Shown here: positions 45,661 through 54,796 of the stretch, in pieces
Layout: each line of letters begins with the position of its first letter
Position numbering within the stretch: the stretch's first letter is position 1
Assembly: GCA_030015575.1 (NCBI GenBank)
Contig: CM057342.1
Location: forward strand, 263,152,867-263,216,866
DNA: 64,000 nt
Source of the DNA: Agapanthus africanus
Lineage: Eukaryota > Streptophyta > Magnoliopsida > Asparagales > Amaryllidaceae
Direction: 5' to 3'
Made by a program: the position numbers and the translations under genes
Notes under the pieces: generated by a model
Databases searched by the model: none
Seen by the model: the letters and a program-made list of their open reading frames with translations, nothing else
Told to the model about the DNA's origin: nothing

Positions 45661-47797
45661 TGTTAGTGTATATGCCCTAGAGGCCATTACTGTATCATAC
45701 TAGTTTGTATATTACTTAATGGAAGCTTGGGATATTCACCTTGTATATACAATCTTGCTCAAAATAGTAGTATGCTACTTGGTTTGTTTCTACTTCAATG
45801 TGTACATGTGTTTATTTTAGTATATCACCTATACACATTAGTGGAGCCCTTAGGATCTTTGCTTGATTACCAGCGATGTGATGGCAGTCACACTAGTGGG
45901 GCTGGGTAATCTATAAGCACATCCTTATGCAGGTCCCTAGTCGCAGGACTATCGAGACAGGGCATCGATACTCCGGAGTACACTAGCGCATGCGCTTCTC
46001 ATCCCAGTGTGAGAGACGGTCTGTCCCACAGCCGTCAGTACGTCATACTTGAGATAGTATGCGGGTGCTCGTTAGGTTACGGGTACACTGGACAGGACTC
46101 GTCTAGTTGGTATTATGCCTATCGTCAGTTATCAGTTCCCAGGTGACATGAGTACAGCTTAGTCCGCTGACTTGACACTGTCACTTCGCCTCGAGTGTGT
46201 TCCCACTGCACTTTGATAACTACCCTACCACGGCTCAAAGGAGTCGTGCAAATAGGTAGTAGTTGGGTGCAGTCCCGAAGCACTTGGAGGCAGTGACGGT
46301 TAGACAGGATTCGTCTCTCCCGGTATTGGGGGTTGACATCGCGCTGTGTCTAGGAGAGCCATTACACGAGTAGTCCCTGGCCAGGGCAATCGAGATATAC
46401 TGGTAGGCTTCCAGTGTTATCTCAGGGTGTTTTGGGCTTCACTCCGACACGACTTGTACCGCTATTAGGGGACTGACGTTTACCGCCCCCTAGGCCCGCC
46501 ATGCGATGTATCAGACGAACAGACCGGACTGTACGGAGAATGTCACATTCAGGCTCAGTAGGAGTTCAGATGGGTTTCGCCTCGTCAGTCTTCTTGTCGG
46601 CATCTACCTAGGGACCGTTACGCACAGCTAGTGCCGCTTGCGGTCTGTGGTTAAACCCACTGCCAGCGTAGTGTCGAGTCTTTAGAGTCCCACACAGAAA
46701 GCTATTCGCCTTTTGGCAAAAGAGTAGAGGTCGCATGGTTTTGCGACAGGTCGCATGGTTTTGCGACAGGGTTCGGTCACATCCGTGCACTTGTGCACGT
46801 ACAGTGTCCGGACAGTTAACACTAGCGGGCTTTGGTTTAAGCCAGATCCTAGTGTACCTTTTGGGATTGGATTTATCCAGTATGCATTCGTGTTCCTCAG
46901 AACGCGGATGCGGGTGTGTATGCACAGTTGACGGAGAGACAGAGGCAGAGAATTCTCATTAGGGTTGTTGACAGTTGACCGTTGACTATTGAATTTTTGC
47001 TCAACCCTAATGAGAATATGATATGTGATTAACAATTATATTAATTAAGTATTATGGTGACATGGTTGTTGAGGGGTTGACTTTGTTGACTTGTTGACTT
47101 TGTTGACCGTTTGACTAGGCTTGACTAGTTGACCATCATGATAACCATAGCTATCATTTCATGGCAAAGACTTTTGCTTGCTTGCTCTTTTGTGCAAAAT
47201 GAGTGCATGTAATGATATGGCTATGGTTGCTTAAACCATCACATAATACTTGATTGATATGAGGTGTTATGATTGTTTTGGATTATGAGAGCCAAATGAG
47301 AAAAGTCTTCTCTCATTCTTTCATTCTCATTCTCTCTCTTGTTCTTGAGCTCTCATCTTCCTCCTCTTGCTCTCCCTCTCTTGACTCTATGGTTCACTTG
47401 TCTCATGAGTTGAGAATCAAGAACCATAGATAAAATCCCATACAAACTCTTCTCTACTCACTCTAGTTCACAAGGTTTAGCAAACCGAGTGAACTAGTTT
47501 CTTCAAAGATCGAAGAAGGAGCCATAGGTTGAAGCTTTCAGGTGGATCTATCTTCGGCGTAAGGAGACGACGGGAACAAGCCGATCCGGACCACCATCAA
47601 GGTTTGAAGACGAAGGAGTTCAAGACAAGAAAGGTATAAACCCCCTAACCGAGTAGTTAAGCAACTCGTAGTTAGGTTGTTAATTAGATGTTTAACAAAG
47701 ATCCGCGTTTTAAGTCCATGTTACCACCTCTAAGAAAATCGTTTTTTATCAAATTCCGCATGCCCGAAAGTACCGGGAGAGGTAGCATGGACTTACA
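45661..47797 (+). mobile_element. 3' LTR of the complete copia element (2137 bp)
   Basis: Starts TGTTAGTG and ends GGACTTACA. Collinear and nearly identical with 37413-39596, shorter by 47 bp through loss of repeat units. It is followed by the target duplication TGTTA and then by the interrupted palindrome region of the Tat element. Confidence 0.95.
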
Positions 47798-47802
47798 TGT
47801 TA
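47798..47802. repeat. Target site duplication TGTTA, right
   Basis: Identical to 37408-37412. Confidence 0.9.
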
Positions 47803-48460
47803 AAGCCTCTGCCAAGGGTCACGTGGGTCACATGAGGCATTGCCTCAAAGCCCTTCTATGTGGATCTTTTCAGGGGTCCCGTGGTAACACGTGACCCTGC
47901 TTCCTTGCATGTTTGTTTATCTTTTAAGAATTAAATTCTTCATAGGGTTAAACCCTAGCTATAACTTTAGAGGAATTAAATTCCCACTTTTCTTTTTGAA
48001 GAATTATATTCTTAGATGGAGTTAAACCCCGGCTTTTCTTCTGTAGGAATTAAATTCCTGATGTATATGAAGAACTGAATTCTATCATAAGGTTAAACCC
48101 TAATTTCTTCTTTTTTAAGGGAATTAAATTCCTGTTATTTTAACAGAACTAAGTTCTTAACTAGGGTTAAACCCTGATTCTGTTCATTCTAAAGGAATTA
48201 TATTCCTACAACATAGGGTTAAACCCTAATTTTAAATCGAAGGAATTAAATTCCTATAATCCTATGAGAATTAAATTCTCAAACATCCATTCCCTCTCCA
48301 TGCTTTACATCTGCATGGCAGGAACTCAACCCAATGAGAATTAAATTCTCAATTCATGGGGAGATGTGCACTTTGCAGATCCTCTGCTAAAGAGAGAACT
48401 AAGTTCTTTTTTTTAATATCAGAGTTAAACTCTTTTGAGAATTAAATTCTCTCTTTTTTT
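47803..48460. repeat. Odd-length palindrome array, right part
   Basis: At least twelve perfect or near-perfect palindromes in about 650 bp, most with an A centre: TAGGGTTAAACCCTA (47943 and 48214), AGGAATTAAATTCCT (48045 and 48241), AGAACTAAGTTCT (48145 and 48395), AGGGTTAAACCCT (48163), AGGAATTATATTCCT (48193), GAGAATTAAATTCTC (48266, 48336 and 48437), AGAGTTAAACTCT (48421), plus GAGGCATTGCCTC (47834). Arms vary, but each right arm is the reverse complement of its left arm. Spacers are pyrimidine-rich and not repeated. No gene is seen. Confidence 0.85.
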
Positions 48461-48915
48461 CTTGAAAGCCTCCCCCTTCTTACCTAAGGTTTTCTTTTGC
48501 AGAAGATCCAAATTCCTCCAAAGTATCAAGGCTCTATTTTTCTCTATATATATATATCGATCTCTCTATATCGTGTGTCTCTTGGCTCCTATTTATAGGA
48601 GAAGAAGCAGAATCAATTAGTTTTGGTGAATCTTTCAATGAGAGATTTGATTTGTATTCACCATTCGTTTGGACCTTTGGATTATTAGGTGAATTTTATT
48701 CACCATTGGATTTTAAATCCAAAGATATTCCTTTGTTATTCCAGTTAGATTTTAAAGGGAAATTTTTCCAAGTTCAAGATTTTTCCCTAGATTGGTGATA
48801 TTTAATCACCTTTTAATCTTTAGTCCAATCGGTTCTGAATAATCATTTTCCTTTGGAAAGATTTCACTGATCTCTTCAGAATTTGATTCTGTTAAATAAA
48901 TAGGCTTTGAAAGCC
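48461..48915. repeat. Spacer with longer palindromes
   Basis: Contains a TA run near 48546, the palindrome CTCCTATTTATAGGAG (48586-48601), then GGTGAATTTTATTCACC (48688), TTGGATTTTAAATCCAA (48706) and GGTGATATTTAATCACC (48794). From here on palindrome centres are mostly T instead of A, the mirror of the array to the left. No ORF is present. Confidence 0.7.
48590..48601 (-). promoter_or_regulatory. Reverse-strand TATA box
   Basis: Reads CTCCTATAAATA on the reverse strand, the same 12-mer as the forward TATA box at 49400-49411. It would drive transcription leftward, the direction of the Tat element, so it is a candidate promoter of that element's 3' LTR. A donor-like sequence, CTTAGGTAAGA on the reverse strand, lies about 100 bp downstream. 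Confidence 0.45.
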
Positions 48916-49340
48916 GGTCACGTGTGGCCACGTGACCCGTGGTCACGTGTAGGCACGTGACCCCCTTGGAACGAGCTTTCCTCTGGTTTCTGCGCTTTGT
49001 CTCCTAGCCGCTGTTCAGCTGTCACGTGCCAGCACGTGACCCCTGGTCACGTGTGAGCACGTGACCTTTTCTGTGCCTTTGCCGCCGCTTTTAAATGTCA
49101 CATGCCAACACGTGACTGCTGGTCACGTGTGAGCACGTGACCTTTTCTGAAGCCTTTTTCTTGATTCGATCTGGGAACTGATGTACCTTTGCCGCTGCTT
49201 TTAAATGTCACGTGCCAACACGTAACTGCTGGTCACGTGTTAGCACGTGATGCCTCTTCTGTAGGCTTTCCTGATTTTAAATCGGGAAACAAATGCCCAC
49301 AGCGTTGTTCTCACGTGTCTGCACGTGAGTGCAACGCTGT
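48916..49340. promoter_or_regulatory. Cluster of paired CACGTG (G-box) hairpins
   Basis: At least nine inverted pairs: GGTCACGTG/CACGTGACC around four bases at 48916, 48941, 49045 and 49121, partial forms at 49021, 49097, 49207 and 49231, and a larger hairpin at 49299-49340 (ACAGCGTTGTTCTCACGTG with CACGTGAGTGCAACGCTGT, 2 mismatches, loop tctg). Loops are tggc, tagg, ccag, tgag, ccaa, ttag and tctg. CACGTG is the core bound by plant bHLH and bZIP factors. The cluster lies between two divergent TATA boxes. Confidence 0.7.
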
Positions 49341-49399
49341 CGCCTTTTGCGACCGTTGGATTCCTCTAGAGATTTGGGGAGATGAAGCGTTTCCATCAC

Positions 49400-49411
49400 C
49401 TCCTATAAATA
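49400..49411 (+). promoter_or_regulatory. Forward TATA box of the antisense ORF
   Basis: CTCCTATAAATA, 60 bp after the last G-box hairpin and about 800 bp before the first ATG of the extra ORF. A C/T-rich start region follows at 49435-49460. Confidence 0.6.
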
Positions 49412-49434
49412 TTGGGGTCATTTCAGAAGAGCCT

Positions 49435-50206
49435 CCACTTTGCTTATCTTCCTCCTTACAAACTTTTTCTGAGAATTTAATTCTCTTCTTCGAGAGCTTA
49501 GTTCTCTGCCTTGAAACAATTTTCAGAGTTTAACTCTGTTCGAAAAGAATTCTTTTCCTCAGGTAATGTCCTTGAACAAATGATGAACTTTCACATTCCT
49601 CTGGATTTTAAATCCAAAACAAGGGTTTTTACCCTTTAAACATGAACCCATGAAACCAATTAATTTTCAGCAGTAAATCTCTTTTAGGGTTCATCTGATC
49701 CTCCAAGGAGATGATGATGACAGTTCAAATCCATGGAGTTTAACTCCGTTCACAGAAAAAAGTTTCTGGGGATTTAATTCCCCTTTCCAAAAGGAATTCA
49801 ATTCCTGTGAAGAACTAAGTTCTTCCCCATAGAGGCTTCTTGGGGTTTCCTTCGCCCCAGGTTGTCCTTCTGTGATCAGTGAAGAAGACGGTTGCAATGA
49901 TGTCTTTTGTGGGAATTTAATTCTCCTGATCCTGTTTGATTTGTTGTGGAGCCCGAGGCAGATTTATCTTCCAAGAGATGTACAGGGTCACTTGAAACCC
50001 ACTCCTCATTTAATGAGGATATCCCTTTTGTCTTATTATAACTGCTTGGCCTCATTATTAACAAGCCGTCATCCTGATTCTGTGGGGCCCAATGGATCCA
50101 TAAAAGAGTATGCTGTTGCTTTCTTTAACTAGTCTTCATGTTCATGCATGTGTATATACTGTTGACTTTGCTTTTGACAGTCTTCTTTTATTCGATTTCA
50201 GGTGCG
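49435..50206 (+). other. Candidate 5' UTR with intron for the antisense ORF
   Basis: A donor-like CTCAGGTAATG at 49563 and an acceptor-like TTCGATTTCAG ending at 50201 would remove about 640 bp and place the ATG at 50207 a few bases into the next exon. The leader and intron hold more palindromes, mostly T-centred: GAGAATTTAATTCTC (49471), CAGAGTTTAACTCTG (49524), GAAAAGAATTCTTTTC (49542), GGATTTTAAATCC (49603), GGAGTTTAACTCC (49735) and GAAGAACTAAGTTCTTC (49809). Splicing is inferred. Confidence 0.45.
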
Positions 50207-50281
50207 ATGGCTTCTGTTCCGTGTTTTCCCTTTACTCGTTCGGAGGCCGCTTTTCCTTAATCACCATCTGACGAGGAAGCG

Positions 50282-51526
50282 ATGGCGATGATCCGGGCTC
50301 ATGACCCGAACTGCACCAACTTGCTTCTATGGGGAATTTGGTACAGCCATATTATCCGGGGTCGCCGGAGTTTCCTCTGTGCAGTAGCAACAGAGCCTAC
50401 TTTCCCATTCTTGCCGATGGACCCTCCGAGAATGGTTTTTGCTGTGGAGATGCCCAACTGGACTCCAACGGGGAGGCTCGAGCCTTCGACGACCGGTATC
50501 CCAAACCATCCGATCCCCGCTATAGATATCCTGGGGCGTCGCATTTGTCAGGGTGAGGCCTATCCATAGGGGCAGATTTATAAGATAGGGCTTACTCCTC
50601 GACACCCCACGGGCTACCTTCTCTGGGCTCGCTATATCCTTTCCACCCATCGTGCGCGGCTGCAGAAGGTCGGGCTTTATCAGGAAATATACGCGTCATT
50701 CTTCCATTACAAGTCCCCGCATGTCTGGTGGGTTAGGGCGTTCTTGAATCAATGGAATCTCCCCACCAACACTTTTATTTTAGGAGATCGCGAGGTTTCA
50801 ATTTCTCTGGCAGAATTCTATGAAATCTCGGGATTGCCAATCAGGGGTGCACTGTATGAGGAGTTGTTGCCTCCTGACGAGTACGTCTTCGAGCCCGAGC
50901 CTGCACCGGTTGACGGCTTGTCTGTTGAGAACGTCGTTCGCCACAAGCTTCCCAGCTTGATCAAGGCGCTAGGTATCTTTGACCGATTGTTCACCGAATC
51001 TGAGGAGCAGGGCGTTACTTTTAAGAGCTTCATTGCCTGCTTCCTTCGCGAAGATGTCGTGTCGAAGACAGCTCCGAAGTTTGCTAACATCAAAGACCCC
51101 TTTGGGTTTGGTCCGAAGAGGCTGCCGACCACTGAATCGGATCTACCTCAATACTATATCCCTATCATGTCGCCGATGTCTTTTGAGTCCATTGCAGCAC
51201 CCGGTATGGATGAGGAGACGTTCTTCATGGGGTTTGTCAGTGTCTGGCTCAGTTGGTTCGTTATCCCCATGCATCGCCGCTTCATGAGAGCCTCGGTTAT
51301 CTACCCGGCTCATTGTATTGCTGAGGGGACGCGATTAGCTATCGGCATCCCGGCGCTGGCGCATCTTTACCACGGGTTAGGCGCTGCGGCCAACACTTCC
51401 AGCCCTGGCGTAGACGTGGTGAATTTTTCACTTCATTACTTCACATCCTGGATCGAAATGCACGTGTTGGGGGTTTTTGCTATGCATCAGAGGCCCTCAT
51501 TTTACGATGCCTACCGCTTCCCATGA
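50282..51526 (+). pseudogene. Plant-mobile-domain-like region of the extra ORF
   Basis: In frame across the stop at 50567. A segment with HVWWVRAFLNQWNLPTNTF (about 50720-50770) followed by an acidic, hydrophobic stretch and EISGLPIRG (about 50825-50850) recalls the start of the plant mobile domain, a module shared by host PMD proteins and plant transposons. Another candidate family is the 'putative gypsy type transposon' domain. Further on are conserved-looking aromatic segments (FVSVWLSWFVIPMHRRFM at about 51235-51290, HYFTSWIEMHVLGVFAMH at about 51435-51485). No catalytic motif is recognised. The 260-codon open piece 50744-51526 is the best preserved part. Confidence 0.55.
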
Positions 51527-51529
51527 CTT

Positions 51530-52681
51530 ATGCGATTAGTGGATGCTTCTGCCGCCGACCCGACCCAATTTGGGGCTATTCGGGTGATGATTTCTCCTTA
51601 CACTGCCGCTGGCGGGATGGTTTTTAATGATCGGGTCTTGTCTACTCCCTCAGGTCCAGTTCAGCAACTCTGGGACCAGTCAAAAGACAACGTACCTATT
51701 TTGAAGCCCCGGGAGGCCGCGCACTTGTATACAATTAGACCGGGCTACTTGGTGTTTCGCCAGGACAGTGAAGCTCTCTTCATGCGGTATAACCCGCATC
51801 GATTCGTCCGACAACTTGGATATGACCAGGGTGTTCCTTTCGAGGCTTTTATAGTTGCACCGGTCCCTTCGCTTGATGACGTTCGCGATGCCGCTCATCA
51901 TTTCGTGAGGCTAAACACCGGCTCCCACTTCATGATCCCTGAAGCTGAGTACATGCCCCGGTGCGTGGGCTCGTTTACGGGTTGGTATCTCCACCGGGTC
52001 AGCCCAATTATTCTTGAGGAAAGGAGGGTGCTTCTTGGTCATGACGCCCCTCCTCAGGTTCCGGGGGCTAAGCTGCGACCGAGGGCTCCGGTCTGCTTCC
52101 CTCTGAGGGAGATTGGTACCGCGCCTATTCCAGGGGAATCAGGGGTAGACCTTACTCCAACAGCTGGTATGCCTCTAGGTACCCGATCGCGAGGTAGACG
52201 GACCCCAGTAGTAGCACCACCGCCAGTGGCAGCACCGCCCTTCGTGGAGTCGACAATGGCGGTGTCATCCTCGGTTGTGGCACCGAGTGAGAGTAATAGG
52301 GATGAGGGTGTCGAAGGCGATGTGGGTCGGCGCCGCCCTAAGGCTTCGCGGGGGAGGAAGCGATCATCCTTGGCGACTGGCTCTGGGTCTAAGCGGCGGA
52401 GGAAAGCGGCCACCAATTTGTTCGATTCTTTAGCGGAGTCTGAGCCTATTCTTGAAGACAAACCATTGGCCCTGCAAGAGTCAGACGCTGGACTTCTCTT
52501 CCAGAGTTCGGCCGATGAGGAGGCCGCACAGTTGGCCAAGGCCATACGGCGTTCCAAAGACGTGTCTCATAACGCCAGGGTTCCGAAGAAGTCCTATCCC
52601 GCTGTAATTTTTTACGAAGACCCTTCGTGGATTCGGCGGCGATTTATCGGTCCTTTGGAGGAATGGGGGGAAGGGCTCTGA
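51530..52681 (+). pseudogene. Middle region of the extra ORF
   Basis: A 383-codon open stretch in the same frame as 50744-51526, separated by one TGA. The first third is folded-looking (VMISPYTAAGGMVFNDR, YTIRPGYLVFRQDSEALF, FMRYNPHRFVRQLGYDQG). The rest is low-complexity, proline- and alanine-rich, with a basic nuclear-localisation-like patch (RGRKRSSLATGSGSKRRRK, about residues 273-291). Beyond about 52660 the useful frame changes to that of 52627-52848 (EKEQQLEEAI). DNA-directed or nuclear roles are possible but not shown. Confidence 0.5.
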
Positions 52682-52906
52682 AGCAGGCCGCTTCAGAAGA
52701 CGCAGTGGACGCACTTTCTTTATGGACCGGCGGCCATGAGTCTACCCTTGAACTCCGGCGAGCACGCCTCCTTGAGAAGGAGCAGCAGCTTGAAGAAGCC
52801 ATATTGAGGACTTCTTTGCGCATCAGTACGTTGTGGTTCTTTTTGTAGTTCTTTAGATTATTTATGCCCGTACATATGTATCCTTATTCTTATTTGAATC
52901 GTGCAG

Positions 52907-53542
52907 AGTCTTCGACGCTGGGGGAGCTCCCTATGGGCCCATTAAAGCTAAAGCCCGCCGAAATTCTCGATGAAGCCTTGCTTGATGTGGAGGGGGCTGA
53001 TGAGGCGACTCCTCTCATGGTAGAGCCTCCAGTGGCGGTTCTTGATCAGGGAGTGCTTGCCCATTTGGGGGAGGCTCCTTTGGAGGTTACTGCTCCAACG
53101 GCTCTTCCCGCAGGCGGCCCAGAGGCTGAGATGGAGGTCGTGGGGACTACCCTCCCTTTGTTGGAGCCCGAGGTTCTGGCAGAGGCTGTCGAAGCTGCTA
53201 TCCCCCCGACTCAGAATGGGAGGAGTGTTGGAGGTAACCCTCTGCATTTCAAATTAGCAACCTTTCCGTGGTCTGAACTCTTTTGTCTTTCCCAGAATTG
53301 CACGGTTTGGCGACCTCTATCGCTGATTTGTCGCCTCGACAATCATTTCAGCGTTTATTGGAGATGGCAGCTCCGCAGGCGATCTCCCCTCAGCGCATTG
53401 TCCTTTCCTCCGGGCAAGGTTAGCGTCATTCGCCATTTTTACAAAATGGCGTTGATGTCTCTTATAGTTTTGGAAGCTGACGACGACGTCGAGATCGTTG
53501 AAGGGCCAGGGGAATCTTCAGTTCCTACTTGCATGACCGTAG
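52907..53542 (+). pseudogene. Acidic exons of the extra ORF
   Basis: Between candidate splice sites lies an acidic, hydrophobic, repeat-poor segment (ILDEALLDVEGADEATPLMV, LPLLEPEVLAEAVEAAIPP), then short exons. The candidate third intron (53419-53467) is 49 bp, below the usual plant minimum, so that boundary may be wrong. Confidence 0.4.
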
Positions 53543-53618
53543 GTAAGTAACATTTCATTACGGTTCCATTCGTTCTTCTTGCTTAAGAGTTTTATTGACG
53601 TCTTTCAAATCTGAACAG

Positions 53619-54322
53619 CCCTGCCATCCTCCACAGCGTTGAAATCGCGCATCGTTATGCCGCCTGGCCCTTATGCTTTGCGAGCTTCAGAACGCTTGGC
53701 CCAATTGAGCCTTGTCTCTCTATCGTCTTTGATCGAGGAGCTTCGTGCTGGCAGTGCAACCATAGCTGAAGCATTTGCTGCCGAGGCTAACGGTTCTCTT
53801 CCTTTTCTTGCCGCCTACCATAGCGAAGAGGTGGTGCGAGTCTGGGTGGAGTTTTGTCGGCAGGTGGAGGCTTGCTTGCACGCACTTGAATGTTCCCGTC
53901 TTTCCTCGGAGGTCATGGCTGCAAAGGCGGACTTGCGGGGGCTGATAGCGCGGTGCGCGGCAAACATGACATCGTGCAAGAAGAGGCTCGGCTGCAAATT
54001 CTCGGAGAGAGAGCTGGCTTCTAAAGCGCTGAGCGAGCTTCAGGCGAGTCTTACTGCCAAGGCCAACAAAGCGTATAAGCTCTGGCGGGTGCTTCAAGAG
54101 TCTATCAGGGAGGTGGTGACTCTTGATAAAGCTGTCATGTTCACTCGTGAGAGGGTCGAGGCTCATAAGGCCACCGAGAAAGAGCTTGAAGGCCGGCTCG
54201 CTTCGTATCAGGCCCAGCAGGCTCAGGAGGAGGCCCGTCTTCTGGCGATCCTGAATCACGAAGCCGTGACTCAGCAACAGAAAGATGAGCTGGTAAAATT
54301 GCTCCATCACCCGCCGACTTGA
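53619..54322 (+). pseudogene. C-terminal coiled-coil exon of the extra ORF
   Basis: Open from the acceptor (ATCTGAACAG) at 53618 to a stop at 54320. It reads RIVMPPGPYALRASERLAQL, an alanine-rich segment, a charged helical part (about 53950-54090) and a long coiled coil (FTRERVEAHKATEKELEGRL, ASYQAQQAQEEARLLAILN). Its position, coiled-coil end and following repeats match the broken ORF at 15157-16649, although the sequences are far apart. Confidence 0.6.
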
Positions 54323-54422
54323 AGACTTGTATCTTTTCCTTTCTTTTTATACATACTCTTGAGCAAGAGTATTTTCTTTTTGTTCTTTCAGGGATTGTAA
54401 TTTGTATCCATTTTGATTTATG

Positions 54423-54428
54423 AATAAA
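54423..54428 (+). terminator. Poly(A) signal AATAAA
   Basis: AATAAA in an AT-rich tail about 100 bp after the stop of the extra ORF, after T-rich upstream elements at 54335-54415. It supports an independent forward transcript. Confidence 0.6.
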
Positions 54429-54560
54429 AGATACAATTTTCTTCTCAATGGTGTGTCTCTTTTCATTGAATGTGTTTTGCGGACAATTTATCTTGGCCTA
54501 CTTGCAGGGCAGCGATGGCTTAGGATTCAGGATTAAGATCTGTTTCCTAAGACTTTTGCA

Positions 54561-54734
54561 CTTTATGAGCCATGAGGGTCTCATAAAGAGTTTTTCTCCC
54601 CATGGGTCGAGAGGATCCCATAAGTGTAAGTTCTTTTTAAGAATCGTGAGGATTCTTAAGCGGGTTTTCCCTTGAGAGTCGTAAGGATTTCACAAGAGAG
54701 TTTTTCTTCCTTACAGGTCGTGAGGACCTGTAAG
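54561..54734. repeat. Fixed-loop, variable-stem hairpin array, first block
   Basis: Four clear hairpins: CTTTATGAGCC with GG and CTCATAAAG (54561-54588, loop atgag); ATGGGTC/GATCCCAT (54602-54621, loop gagag); TTAAGAATC/GATTCTTAA (54637-54659, loop gtgag, 9 bp perfect); CTTACAGGTC/GACCTGTAAG (54710-54734, loop gtgag, 10 bp perfect). A weaker one lies at 54672-54695. Spacers resemble gtttttctccc. The same design recurs at 57060-57594. Confidence 0.85.
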
Positions 54735-54796
54735 TGCTGGATGTGGTCACCCTTATCCGTGTTTCACGGGGTCAGGGGTTGCTCAAGGCGTCGAAG

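Larger units (their letters stand above)
50207..54322 (+). pseudogene. Antisense extra ORF of the Tat element, whole transcription unit
   Basis: A gene opposite in strand to the surrounding retroelement, between pol and the 3' end. One frame runs from ATG 50207 to about 52660, interrupted only by TAA 50258, TAG 50567 and TGA 51524, each one change from CAA, CAG or CGA. After a frame change at a G run (52663-52672) come a short segment, candidate introns (52826-52906, 53234-53295, 53419-53467, 53543-53618) and a final exon to 54322. Extra ORFs in antisense between pol and the 3' LTR are known in some Tat-lineage elements, and function is unknown. The unit is now broken but its architecture is clear. 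Confidence 0.65.

Noticed and set aside
47943..48228. Telomere-like sequence because of TTAGGG and CCCTAA strings
   Set aside because: The strings come from separate palindromes AGGGTTAAACCCT spaced by unrelated DNA, not from a tandem TTTAGGG array.
49189..49533. 114-codon forward ORF over the G-box cluster
   Set aside because: It reads through hairpin repeats and the TATA box. Composition follows the repeats.
52054..52557. 167-codon reverse-strand ORF
   Set aside because: Shadow of the low-complexity middle of the antisense ORF. No motif.
53720..54310. 196-codon reverse-strand ORF
   Set aside because: Shadow of the coiled-coil exon, where few stops occur on the other strand.
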